Below, piece by piece: positions 31,181 through 43,334 of a stretch of DNA of 62,500 nt. The stretch covers positions 929,473 to 991,972 of the forward strand of contig NW_005201192.1 of NCBI RefSeq assembly GCF_000372725.1, read 5' to 3'. Below the pieces are notes generated by a model. The model did not search any database. It was given only the letters and a program-made list of their open reading frames with translations, and was not told the origin of the DNA. Every line of letters starts with the position of its first letter. Position 1 is the first letter of the stretch. Position numbers and translations under genes: made by a program. This DNA comes from Emiliania huxleyi CCMP1516. Lineage: Eukaryota > Haptophyta > Isochrysidales > Noelaerhabdaceae.

Positions 31181-31213
31181 CTGCTGACAGGGTTTGCGAT
31201 GAGGAGCGACCCG
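31181..31213 (+). repeat. Dispersed repeat copy (GACAGGGTTTGCGATGAGGA)
   Basis: One of four copies. This copy and 16208-16240 (opposite strand) match at 32 of 33 positions. Upstream, TACGTACATTCCCG-TAGGAGGACT is shared with 44570-44593, and a diverged form lies at 41045-41090. The family therefore spans at least about 60 bases. Function unknown; it may be the edge of a mobile element. Confidence 0.8.
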
Positions 31214-31266
31214 AAGGGTTTCTCGGAGGTTAGTGCACCACTAACCGCCGAATTCTTTTTGCTCGG

Positions 31267-32129
31267 CTGAGGGAGGGTGTAGAGGATGTAGAGTGTAGAG
31301 CGCACACAGTAGAGCTGTAGAGCTGTAGAGCGCTGTAGAGCTGTAGAGCTCTACATCCGCCGCGGGACGAAGCGCCTGCGTTGTAGAGCGATGTAGAGCG
31401 CGATTTTGTTGTAGAGTTTGTTGTAGAGGCTCTACAGCAAAACCGCGGGAAGGCAGTGACTCAAAGAGGTCGAGCCGCGCTAATGGGGTGTCTCCGAGCT
31501 TACTGGAGCTCTGATGGACGGCCCTGACTATCCCTGACACACAGAGAGTCACTCTGACGGCACACAACACCCTATAACTGCGTCATGACCAGCCTGCCAT
31601 GCGTCGCCGGTGCCGCATTCGTCGCAGTGCTTCTGTAGCAGGCGGTGGACTGTCGGCTGCGAGGACGGTCGCATTTGCGCGAGGCGAGGCGAGCATTGCT
31701 GCGCGTTGCATGCGCCATGCCTCGCGCCAGCGCGTGCGGGAGCTCCTGGCTGAGCGTTGAGTCCAGGCGAGTTGCGCTGGCCACGATCGCTACGCCGAGC
31801 CGAGCTGACGCGCCGAGGCGCCGGCCAGTCGCAGCCGTGAGGCATGCCACAGCAGCAGAGGCACCTGCCACCCATTGGGCGGGCAGACAGAAGGCCAGGG
31901 CAGCACTGGCAAGTGCAACGCGCCTCATGTCGGAGAGCGACCGTCCTCGTTCGCCGCTTTTGATCTAGAGTTTGTTGTAGAGATTTCACGTTGTAGAGCG
32001 CCTCTACATCGCTCTACAACGCAGGCGCTTCGTCCCGCGGCGGATGTAGAGCTCTACAGCTCTACAGCGCTCTACAGCTCTACAGCTCTACAGCGCTCTA
32101 CACTCTACATCCTCTACACCCTCCCTCAG
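31267..32129. mobile_element. Foldback-type transposon with ~140-bp TIRs and 4-bp TSD
   Basis: The left end (31267 to about 31404) and right end (about 31992 to 32129) are inverted repeats of about 140 bases, both starting CTGAGGGAGGGTGTAGAGGA. The outer part of each TIR is itself built of TGTAGAGC-type tandem units; the inner part contains TCCGCCGCGGGACGAAGCGC. TCGG lies directly outside both ends (31263-31266 and 32130-32133), a 4-bp target-site duplication. The 590-bp interior encodes no transposase I can recognise, so the element is non-autonomous. The TIRs are near-identical, with one short discrepancy, suggesting a young insertion. Confidence 0.9.
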
Positions 32130-32522
32130 TCGGCTACCTGGGGAATCCTCTTCAATTTTTGTTTAAGAGATAAGACGAGTCGAGTCTCGAGAGGATCTCC
32201 ATCGGATCTGTGAGAGAGGTGGCTGTGCATGCAGCAACCAGCATGGCATTTGGCCACCATGTGTGGGAGAGAAAATTTGAAGACAGCGAACCAAGCCTCT
32301 CGCATTCGAGATTCGTAACAGGTAACTTCGCGCGCTCTTTTCTCTCCTACTTCTCTCTCCCAGTGGTGTACCTGTGTTAGTGCCAGTGCGCGCCAGTCCC
32401 GTGCCCAGTGTTGTGCGAGGGAGTTTCGTTGTAAAATTCTCTCTCCCACATCTTCCCACCAATATGAACATACAGTAAGACACGCCGAAGCCGCCGAGCG
32501 AGCGAGCGCGACGCTCCTCCCG

Positions 32523-33500
32523 TCACAACCTGCCCATCAGCACCGTGACCTGCCTCGCGTCCGCCCCGGTCAGAGCCGGCGGGCGGACGCGGAAGAGGAG
32601 CGCCGCGTTGGCTGCGCCGACCCTCGCCTCCACGAGCGCTCTGTCGCAGCCGGCGGCGGCGCGGCGCAGCGCCCGCTGCGGCTGGCTCCCGCGTGCGAGC
32701 CTCTCCTTGACGAAGGAGCCCGACAAAAAGGTCTTGAGGTAGATGGCGGCGCGCTCCAGCGTCGCCGTGCGCACTCGGTGGGGCGGCCGCGGCGGCGCCG
32801 CGCGCCGCAGCTGCTCGTTGAGCGGCAGCAACCTCTGCCGCCAGATCTTCTGCAGGTGGACGTGGTGGCCGTGCACCTCGTACGGCGCGCCGAGCGAGCG
32901 CCACAGGCTCGCCTCCAGCGAGACGGACTGGCCCTGCGACAGCTGGAAGGAGCCTCCGCCGTCGTCCCACGCGCAGTGCAGCAGTCCGCTCCCTACGACG
33001 CCACCCACACGGCCGGGCTCGCTGAAGAGCGTGATGCGATCGACGCGGTGCGCGCCGTGAAGCAGCACGTCGCCTCGCGGGAGGGACGGCGCCGACCGCT
33101 CAATCTGTCGGAAGGCGGCCTGCGTCAGCATGTCGTCGGCGTCGAGCCGCACGAATGTGATCCACCCACACCGGCGCCGCTGCAGGAGTAGCTGCCGCGC
33201 CCCCGCCGCCGCGGCCGCGCCGCTCCTGAAGACGTGCGCAGCACCGCTCGGCCACGTGAGCGCGGCGGCGTCCAGCTGGGCCTCTGTTCGGTTGGACGAG
33301 TAGGTCCCGCCGAGGAGCACAAGGGCGTCGTGTGAGGCCGACGGGTGACCTGCTTGTGTGTGCCGGTGGAAGGCGGCCGCCGCCGTTACCGACGGCAGCA
33401 CAAGCTCAGTCAGCCAGCGAAGGCCCTCGCGCACCCGCGCGGGTCGGTGCTCACCCCAGAGCGAGATCTTGACGGCGTAGCAGCGCGACGTTGGCTCCAT
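32523..33500 (-). CDS. DxD glycosyltransferase, rhamnosyltransferase-like
   Basis: Single exon of 325 residues from ATG at 33500. The key feature is W-I-T-F-V-R-L-D-A-D-D-M-L, the hydrophobic strand plus DxD metal site of GT-A transferases. The R-L-D-x-D-D-x-L form recalls the putative rhamnosyltransferase family (Pfam Rhamno_transf). The N-terminal part (Y-A-V-K-I-S-L-W-G, then a helix with L-T-E-L-V-L-P-S-V) also fits that family. No signal peptide or membrane anchor is evident in the chosen start. Acceptor and sugar cannot be told. The minus-strand gene at 3099 may be another transferase but is not obviously a paralogue. Confidence 0.65.
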   Translation of the reverse strand: MEPTSRCYAVKISLWGEHRPARVREGLRWLTELVLPSVTAAAAFHRHTQAGHPSASHDALVLLGGTYSSNRTEAQLDAAALTWPSGAAHVFRSGAAAAAGARQLLLQRRRCGWITFVRLDADDMLTQAAFRQIERSAPSLPRGDVLLHGAHRVDRITLFSEPGRVGGVVGSGLLHCAWDDGGGSFQLSQGQSVSLEASLWRSLGAPYEVHGHHVHLQKIWRQRLLPLNEQLRRAAPPRPPHRVRTATLERAAIYLKTFLSGSFVKERLARGSQPQRALRRAAAGCDRALVEARVGAANAALLFRVRPPALTGADARQVTVLMGRL

Positions 33501-34410
33501 CGCGCCCGGCCAATACTCCCATAATGGGTGAGAACGGAGTTCTCGGGGTAAGCTCAGCTGTGAACTTCCCAGTTGTTTGCTTGCGCGCACGCCCAAGCTC
33601 GAGCGGCATCACGCAGAGCGAGCTCTGCGCAGGTCCCGCGACCTTCTCGGGCAGGAGCCCTAGATTTCTTGTCGTGGCTCCTAAAAAATAGCGGGGCCCT
33701 CCGGGCTGCCTCCGGGGTTGTGTTTTTGCGTAACAGCTCCACAGTCTAGAAGAAGAGAGATAAGCGTACAGCTGTCTACTTCAGCAAACAAACAAAAAAG
33801 GTGAAAAGAAAGAAAGAAAACAGACAACCCAAGGGAGGGATGGGAGGACGGCACGCGGGCACGCCGCCACCACACAGGGATTTTAAGGAGAGGAGTGTGG
33901 TGCTAGCCGTCGCCCACCCTAACCCTTGGGCGTCTGCCTCTTTCTATCTCCCTTCGCAGTCCCTCGCCGATTCTCGCTGCAACCTTCATGCCACCTCGCG
34001 GTCGCCCCAACTCTCGTCGTCCTCCCTCCTGTCGCTTCCTCCTCTGTCGCGTCGCTCTCGTCTGCACTGCCTCATCCTGCGACGCCGCCGCCGCCTGCCG
34101 ATCCCTTGCTCTCGCGGCTTCTCCCGCCTTTCGGGGCAACTCTGCCCTGCTCGCGGCATATTTTGGGCCCTCGAGTTTATCGAGCTCTCCTCGCGCAAGG
34201 ACGACTCTTCTGACGCCCACTGCGATCATTTGCCGCCAAGTTCTTTCGTTGCTCAGGTCCAGTCCGTGAATTGTTTTTCTTTTTACTTTAGCCCATCCGA
34301 AGTGCGGGCTCCTTGCCGCCACCAACGCAGGCTCCTGCCGGAGTGCGGTCGCCCTCCCGACTCAAGGGGACCAAGGATAACCACCTCGAGACGTCGATAG
34401 AAGCCACAAG
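33501..34410. repeat. Divergent intergenic region with inverted dispersed repeat
   Basis: Between two divergent genes. About 33810-33985 is the reverse complement of 15600-15765, sharing CCCAAGGGAGGGATGGGAGG and GGGATTTTAAGGAGAGG; a shorter relative of the same edge is at 44790-44822. The remaining 34000-34400 is C/T-rich with short frames and presumably contains the 5' leader of the NIPA-like gene. Confidence 0.65.
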
Positions 34411-36124
34411 ATGGCTCAGTTTCGAGTCAACGGTCTGGAGTTTGCATGCCTGTTTCACAACGAGTCGTCGTCGGGCGAGCTCGACACCGTCTCTAGCTCG
34501 GACGACTCAGTGCCACACACCTTCTGGGCCGGCGTGATACTCTCCGTCATCGCTGATGTCATCATCGCAATCTCTCTCAACACGCAAAAGATCGCGCACA
34601 ATCGAAACGCGGACCGCCAGACCGGGAGGCCATCGAAAGCGTTCATTCGTCTGCCTCTCTGGTGGGTGGGTATCACGCTCAACGCTCTGGGGGAGGTCGG
34701 CAACATGTTGGCCTACGGGCTGGCGCCCGCGGCTGTTGTGGCGTCTGTCGGCTCCGTTGGGGTCGTCGTCAATCAGATTATTGCAGTCTGCTGCCTCAAG
34801 GAGCAAGGCCGCAAGCGCGACCTCGGAGGCATCTGCGGCGTCGTCGCTGGAGTCGTGCTCATCATCTTCGGCGTTCCGGAAACAGAAAAGGAACTGACGG
34901 TGCAGGTCATGCTCTCCGCAGAGGTGTTCCTCGCGCCACGCGCGTACGTCTACCTCAGCGCGCTCGTGGTTGTCATCGCCGTCCTCGTCATCTTTGTCGA
35001 GCCGAGGCGCGCTGACGCTCATCGGCACACTCCTCGCGCCGCCGCCGCCGCCGCTGCCGCCACCGCCACTGCCGCCGCCGCCGCCGCCGCCGCCCCCCCG
35101 CACGGCACCGCCTCACCGCCGCGAATCGGCCTCTGCAGGTATGCAGAGCGGCACATCCTCGTCTGGCTGACGCTGTGCTCTGTCATCTCCTCGATGACGG
35201 TGGTCGCATGCCGTGGCTTCTCCTCCCTTGTCACCCAGGTGGCCTGCCGGCCCCGCACCCCGCCGCTCGCCACCGTTCTAGCGCACGTGAGCTAGCCCTC
35301 GGCCTCGCCCGTCACACACCTGACTTCACCCGTCGCTCGTGCAGGCGGCAAGTGACTGCGCCGCCGAGCATTGCGTCGACGACGTGCTGCGGCCGCCATG
35401 CTCTCAGACCCTCGCGCACTGGTTCTTCTGGCTGCTGCTCGTCGTGATCATCGTCACCGCAGTCTGGTCCGCCTACTACCTCAACAAGGCGATGCAGTTC
35501 TTTGGCAACTCGGAGACGGTGCCCGTCTATTACTGCACTTTCATGCTCATGTCCATCGTCGGCGGCGCACTCGTCTTCAACGAGTTTGAAACCGTCCGAG
35601 GCGCGCAGCTGGCCATGTTTCTGAGCGGTGTGGTGCTCGCTATTCTCGGCGTCTGGCTCATCACATCTGGCCGCCACTCGTCGCCCGCGGCGGCGCTCAG
35701 CCAGAGCCCGTCGCGCCGTGTCAGCTCGTTCGCACGTGAGGCGAGTGGCGATTCGGTGACCAAGCCGCCGCCGGCCGCGCCCGCCTCGGGCGACTCGGAT
35801 GGCACGATAGCCGTGGCGGGCGAGGAGAAGGGCTCGGGCTCGCGTCCGCACTCGAGTGCCGACCCCTCGCCTCCCTGGACGGTGCGGGTCGATGCGGCGG
35901 CGCCGCCGCCGCTGACAGTGCCGAGCTCGCAATCGGAGGATGTGCTGGTCGCCAACCCAATCGCTTCGCTCATGGGTGCTCTGTCGCCGGGTCGAAAGGA
36001 GCCATCCAGCGCGGGGAGCAGCGCGCTGAGCAGAGCGCGGCAGCAACGTCTTTTTTCTTCCTCCACCCAGCGAGCATTGGCAGAGGCGTGCGACGAAGGC
36101 GACGAGGCCACTGTCAGTGTCTAG
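34411..36124 (+). CDS. NIPA-type (DUF803) magnesium-transporter family protein
   Basis: Exons 34411-35006, 35139-35238 and 35345-36124 join in frame to 491 residues. Family landmarks: A-I-S-L-N-T-Q-K-I-A-H in the first helix, L-G-E-V-G-N-M-L-A-Y-G-L-A-P-A, V-A-S-V-G-S-V-G-V-V-V-N-Q-I-I-A, C-R-G-F-S-S-L-V-T-Q, and Y-L-N-K-A-M-Q-F-F-G-N-S-E-T-V-P-V-Y-Y. About nine hydrophobic helices are visible. NIPA proteins are multi-pass carriers linked to Mg2+ uptake in animals and plants; ion specificity here is inferred. The C-terminal 160 residues are Ser/Ala-rich, polar and probably cytosolic. Intron 1 has a GC donor (AG|GCGCGC) with an Ala-repeat-coding GCC tract inside; intron 2 is GT-AG. Confidence 0.9.
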
Positions 36125-36688
36125 AAACGCTCTCGCACACATCTGTGTATCTCGAACACTGCTACGCCCGAGTTGTTGCTGATATATAATGATTCTGTTT
36201 GAGCAGTGGAAAAGATCTCCCATACCCTTCCGAGATTCAGATACGGCTCTATGAACCCCCCCCCCCCCGCCCCGTCGTCTCGGGTCGGCGCTCCAGCCCC
36301 ATATGTCTACAATCTAGGCGCAGGCCGAGGCCGCGCACACGCGCACCGCACCGCACGCCAACGCCGAGAAAAAACTTTCTACGGTGTACGTGAACGCACA
36401 CACTAAGCCACAGCTCGCGCCCCAGGCTTCAAAACATCAAGGGAACCCTGCACAAAGAGTCAAAGACGGGCACATGAGCGCGGGGGGCCACCAAAAGCTC
36501 CGTTTACCCCCATCTCACAGCTGTTCGTTTTTACATGCATTAAATTTATTCTACGCGCAACGGCAAAACGCAGCAGTCAACATGTCAGCAGTCTCAGATG
36601 GCACATGGAAGAATTCTAAAACGTTCCACCTGACAAGTCTGCTACGGGAGGGCAGGGGGGGGGGGGGGGGGCAGCGCATCGCGGCGGC
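36125..36688. other. Convergent intergenic region
   Basis: Between the 3' ends of the NIPA-like and sulfatase genes. Contains homopolymer C (about 36257) and G (about 36657-36671) runs. No gene seen. Confidence 0.5.
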
Positions 36689-38018
36689 TTAGATATAATA
36701 GTCTTCGAATGGCGGCCCGCGAGATCGCTTGTGTACTTGGAGCGCCGCCCGCATCTCCTGCACCACGCCAAAGTAGGCGTCCTGCTTGGCGACGTTCTCA
36801 TCCTCCAGCGGGTCGACGGTGTGGTTGAATAGCATAAACTCCGTCGGGTGCGTCTGGCGGCAGTCCCTGCTGCAAGTCTCGGCCGAGTAGCAGTGCTTCC
36901 CCTTGCAAAAGTCGGAAAACTGCATGTCGCGATAGCGGATAGTATCGGCATCCAGGTACCTATGTGGCGAGGTGTATCCGTTAGGGTGCCGTGCCGGCAA
37001 TGCACCGGCCGGCGCCGCGTCCGCACCGCGCGAAGACAGCGGTTTTCGAGGTGGCATTCTTGTTTATCATCAGCGGCTTCATCGACCTACCCTGGACATG
37101 CGGCGGCACAGGCACACCAACAAGGTCGAGGATGGTCGGGTAGAGGTCGATGTTCTCCACGAGCGCGGGAATGCGCGACGGCAGGTAGCCGGGAGCCTGA
37201 GAGCGAGCGTGTTGGGCGGTGATGGCGGGAGGCGATGCGTACCTGTGTGTGCGTGCGTGCGTGTGTGCGTGTGTGTGTGTGTGGGGGGGGGGGGGGGCGT
37301 GTGTGTGTGTGTGTGCCGCGCGCGGCGCGCGCGCGCGCGCGTTCGAGAGAGTGAGAGAGAGAGCGTGTAGGAGTCTGGGGGGGCCTTGATGATCATTGGC
37401 ACGTGCAGGTCGGTCTCGTACACCGTGTGCTTCGCCCACGAGCCCTTGTTGCCGAGCTTATAGCCGTGGTCGCTCGCAAAGGTGATGATTGTCTCGTCGT
37501 ACATTTGCCGCTCCTTGAGCTCGTCGATGAGATATCCTACAAGGTAGGGTCGGTCAACCTCGGGCGTGCTTGCGTGATGGACTGCCGAGCACGAAAGACA
37601 CTCGCTCACCAATGAGTGTGTCGACGTACGTGATGCAAGCGTAGTAGCCGTGAATGAGTTCACGGGAGAGGCCCTCAGGCAGGTTCCGCTGGCCGCCGTT
37701 GGGCCCGCCGCTCCCCGCGTTGTAGTCGCCCCGCTCGATCTCGTTGTACGAGAGCAGCTCAAAATAGTGTACGGAGCGCGGCGGCGCCCCGACAGGTAAC
37801 CACGGATTTGGTGCGAGGAAGATATCGGAGGCGCTGTACATGTCCCAGTACCTGCCGGGCGTGTTTACAGGCGAGTGAGCACCGGCGTCTGGAGCCCTCC
37901 TGGCAGAAAGCGTGTCTCTCGCGCAGGCGGGAGTGGCTGCGGCGCACTTTTTGGGGCACGCGAAGGGAAGGTGTGGGCGGTTGTAGCCGGCGCCGATGAA
38001 GAAGGGTGTCTTCATTGC
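36689..38018 (-). CDS. Iduronate-2-sulfatase-like protein, N-terminal half absent
   Basis: Exons 37948-38018, 37610-37851, 37385-37536, 37027-37196 and 36689-36959 (complement) join in frame to 301 residues. Landmarks of the choline-/iduronate-sulfatase group: T-P-F-F-I-G-A-G-Y-N-R-P-H-L-P-F, K-K-Y-W-D-M-Y, Y-V-D-T-L-I-G, F-A-S-D-H-G-Y-K-L-G-N-K-G-S-W-A-K-H, V-P-M-I-I-K-A-P-G and V-E-N-I-D-L-Y-P-T-I. Family proteins are usually over 500 residues; the missing half carries the C-x-P-S-R formylglycine site and metal-binding Asp pair. I found no such site upstream; a cysteine-rich repeat gene occupies that position. Either a very long intron hides the first exons beyond 39 kb, or the gene is truncated. 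The 37197-37384 intron has a GC donor and a (GT)n tract. Confidence 0.75.
37249..37345. repeat. (GT)n / poly-G / (CG)n compound tract in sulfatase intron
   Basis: GTGTGTGCGTGC units, a run of about 14 G, further GT units, then a CGCG-rich stretch and GAGAGA. Entirely inside the GC-AG intron 37197-37384. Confidence 0.95.
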
Positions 38019-38214
38019 CTTGGTAGCGGCGATGGCGACGGCGACGGCGGTGGCGGCAGCGGCGGCGGCGGCGGCGGGGGCGGCGGGCTGGTAGTGCAAG
38101 CGGGAGCGCAGCCGCTACACGCCTCCCAATTGCACTTGTAGGTCCACGGATTGCTGTTTTCCAGGCAAAAGGGACCGCACTGCGACATAGGCGGCGAGGG
38201 CGGCGGCGGCGGTA

Positions 38215-38269
<55 letters not shown>

Positions 38270-38397
38270 GCTGGTAGTGCAAGCGGGAGCGCAGCCGCTA
38301 CACGCCTCCCAATTGCACTTGTAGGTCCACGGATTGCTGTTTTCCAGGCAAAAGGGACCGCACTGCGACATAGGCGGCGAGGGCGGCGGCGGCGGTA

Positions 38398-38452
<55 letters not shown>

Positions 38453-38950
38453 GCTGGTAGTGCAAGCGGGAGCGCAGCCGCTACACGCCTCCCAATTGCA
38501 CTTGTAGGTCCACGGATTGCTGTTTTCCAGGCAAAAGGGGCCGCACACAGGGGTTGAGCAGGCAGTGCAGCCGCGGCATTGAACCCACTGGCACTTGCCC
38601 GTCTGCCCTTCTGAACCTGTCCATGACTGGGTCATGACGAGGCAGTGACGCTGACACGGCAACGAGGCTAGAGTCAGTGCAGGCGGCGTAGATGGCAGAG
38701 GCCGTGGAGGCGGCGCAGGCGGCGCCAGCGGCGGAGAGCATTGAGGGGTGCAGCTGCGGCAGTTGTCCCACCTGCTACATTTTTCACTCCACGCCACGGT
38801 ACTGGCCCAGCAGTGGGGCTGGCAAACACCAACGGCAGCAACGTGGATCAGGGCTGGGTGCATTGGACAGCAGCGGTGGATCGTGGCGATCCCACTTCTA
38901 TCATCCGTCGCCAAGATGCAAACACCTTCAGCAACTAAATACAGGCTCAT
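38012..38950 (-). CDS. Cysteine-rich / polyproline tandem-repeat protein
   Basis: Open frame of 312 codons from ATG at 38950 to TGA at 38012. It holds five Cys-rich modules: two diverged (C-Q-P-H-C...W-S-E-K-C-S-R-W and C-Q-R-H-C...K-C-Q-W-V-Q-C) and three identical ones, pattern C-G-P-F-C-x(6)-W-x-x-K-C-x-W-x-x-C-x-G-C-x-x-x-C. The last three are spaced exactly 183 bp apart and separated by runs of up to 18 prolines coded by GGC repeats on the plus strand. The W-x-x-K-C-x-W-x-x-C-x-x-C pattern recurs, as I recall, in extracellular proteins of haptophytes and dinoflagellates. Proline spacers suggest a hydroxyproline-rich cell-surface protein, but no clear signal peptide starts the frame. The stop lies inside the first visible sulfatase exon, so the two may belong to one transcript. 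Confidence 0.6.
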
Positions 38951-39384
38951 TACAATTGATGAGCGTTGTTATAGTGGCCACGTTATGTCGCCACGCCGGG
39001 GCGGACCATCGAAACTTTTTTGCTTCTTGTTTTCCTTCTTTCTCACAGCTCACAGGATAAATTTGAGTTGATTCTTGATAGCTATAGAATAATCAGAGAG
39101 CGTGGTGTGTGCCGGCTGCGGGCTGGGTGCGAAAGCCCAAACAGCTTTTTGTTTTTTCATCGCAAATACCCAACCAAGAACCAATACCCGGTGCGCATTT
39201 TTCATTTTTCTGCGAATTACGAGAGAGTCTCGCCCACCTTGCTCCTTGGACACGACAGCCCACTCTGTCAGGTCTTGCAGGCTTGCAGCACTCTAGCCTC
39301 TAGGTTTGCTCTACCTCTAGATGACGCGTGCTTCACAGGGAGCATGCGATATTGTCATTCACGCGTTTTGCGGCAGCTCGTTCT
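38951..39384. other. No gene seen
   Basis: AT-richer intergenic DNA between two minus-strand genes. It should contain the promoter of the Cys-rich gene and the 3' untranslated region of the thioredoxin/EF-hand gene. Confidence 0.4.
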
Positions 39385-40875
39385 ATGAGCCCCGGCCGGC
39401 CACCATGCTAACGAAAGTCTCGTAGTCGACGGACCCGGACTCGTCATCGACTCCAAAGGCACGAAGCAGCTCCTATAGGCACGCGCGGAACAAGTCCAAG
39501 AGGCGTCCGCCGAGATCGAGCTGGGCGCCGCGACATATGCGCCTCGATGCCGGCGCGACTCACTGCGCCTCCGGCCGCCTCTTCGCCGCCCAAGGCGAGC
39601 GAGACGCCGCTCAAAGCCTCGAGCAGCTCACCCGCGTCCAGAAGACCTGACGGCGTCGATGGGGGCTGTGCCGAGAAGGGTGCGAGCTGTGAGCTGAGGG
39701 CGTGTGTGCACGTCGAGAGCGGCCGGAGGGGCGGGGAGGGTTGGCCGGAGGGGCGGGTCGGGTCGACTCTGCCGCGAGCTCATCTCTGGGTCTTTGGGAG
39801 GAGGGGTGGGGTGCCACCGTTGCCGTCGACGTCGAGCGCGCGGAAGGAGGAGAGGAGCGCGTCGGCGTCGGTCACCTCCTCGCTCGCGCGCCTGGAGATG
39901 GTCCGGCAGAGGTCCGGGAACTGTCCCGAGACGGCGGGCGCGGTGCCTCTCCTCGCTCGCGCGCCGCGCCATCAGCCGCAAAAACGCGCGCTCGTCCACC
40001 TAGTTCCACACTCCACCCTCCAGAGGGCAGCTCAGCACGGGCTCCATCAAGGAACGGGGTGCGACCACCGTGTCGGTGCTCGCGTCGCCGTCCGCCGCTG
40101 TCACCACCCTCCGCAGCTCCTCCTCCGAGGAGAAGGGCATGCCCAGCGCCTCGCACGCCGCCGCCAGCTCCTCCGCGTCGAGCACGCCGTCGCCGTTCCG
40201 GTCGAGCGCGCGAAAGACGGACTGCATCTCCTCGGTCTGCTGCTCCGTCACCCAGCCGTCGCCCGCCGCGCCGCGCAGCAGCTCGGGCGCCCTCCGCACC
40301 GCCTGCACCGCGCCAAGCAGCTCCTTGAGCCTCACGAGTGGCGCCAGGGCGGCCGGGTCGAGCTCCCTCAGCCGGTCCAGCCGCTCCCCCTCCCCTGCGA
40401 GCAAACCGTCCAGCTTCTCCTCGAGCCGCTTCCGACGCTTGTAGCTGAGCACGAACCGGTCGACGCAGCCGGCGCGAGGCACGTACAGGTGCACCATCGG
40501 CAGCAGCAGCACGCGCTCTTCCCTGCAGACCTGCTGCGCCTGCTTGTAGTTCACTTCGAAGAAGTCCGCCTGGCCGGAGAAGCGCTTGGCCGCCGCCTCG
40601 TAGACCGGCGCTAGGCGGCGGCACGCAGGGCACTGTGGAGAGAAGAACTTGACGACGCCGACTCTCTCCACGGCCGCGAGCGACGATGCAAAGTTCGACG
40701 CGTCTAGCTGCGCCACCGAGCCCTTCTTCCTCGTGCGGCTCTGCTCCCGGGCGGCGAAGGCGGCGCGGGCTGCAGCCGCCTCTGTCTTCCACGCCTCGTT
40801 CAAGCCCATGCGCGCGCCTCTGGTGCGCAGCGTCGCACGAGGAGACGGGATCAGGGCGAGTGCGAGGATCAGCAT
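39385..40875 (-). CDS. Secreted thioredoxin-like protein with C-terminal EF-hands
   Basis: Starts at ATG 40875 with a hydrophobic leader (M-L-I-L-A-L-A-L-I-P-S), so secretory or plastid-bound. A thioredoxin fold follows: V-V-K-F-F-S-P-Q-C-P-A-C-R-R-L-A-P-V-Y carries the redox pair C-P-A-C. Then come EF-hand loops: D-R-N-G-D-G-V-L-D-A-E-E (canonical), A-A-D-G-D-A-S-T-D (degenerate), D-V-D-G-N-G / L-L-D-A-G-E (canonical, split by an intron near 39800-39650), and a last D-D-E-S-G-S-V-D-Y-E-T-F near the stop at 39385. The first exon spans 40875 to about 40000; later borders are approximate. Calcium binding and disulfide exchange are inferred. Chlamydomonas calredoxin combines the same modules in the opposite order. 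Confidence 0.75.
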
Positions 40876-40989
40876 TTTCAAGCAGGCTCCTGCAAGCAGG
40901 CTCCTGCTCGCGGAGTCCTCGGGGGGCTCCGATCACCTGTTCTCTAACGGCCCTACGCGCGGCGTGAGAGCTTGGAAGCGAGCTTTGCA

Positions 40990-41242
40990 CGGCGATCGAG
41001 GATGGCGCGCTCTCTCTCTCTCCAATGTACGTGGCTCTTTAATTCCCGAAGCGGAGGACTCTGCTAAAAGGGTTTGCGATGACGACCAATGGTTTTAGAA
41101 ACAAGGAGTAACTACGAAGGAGACGACGAAAAAGAAAGCTTTGAAGTTTTAGAATAAGGCGAAAACCGAGAAAAAGAAAGCGTGGGCCGCGTGGGGTTGG
41201 CTGTCGGGCCGTGTGCTTGGCACCAATACTACTTTCAGCTCG
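40990..41242. repeat. Promoter region with dispersed repeat copy
   Basis: Divergent upstream region between the thioredoxin/EF-hand and kinase-like genes. 41045-41090 is a diverged member of the repeat at 31159-31213 (AGGACTCTGCT...AGGGTTTGCGATGA). Confidence 0.6.

Positions 41243-43334
<2,092 letters not shown>

Noticed and set aside
37930..38100. Alanine-rich N-terminus for the sulfatase read through the GGC tract
   Set aside because: The poly-Ala is just the other frame of the polyproline-coding repeat; family proteins have no such sequence.
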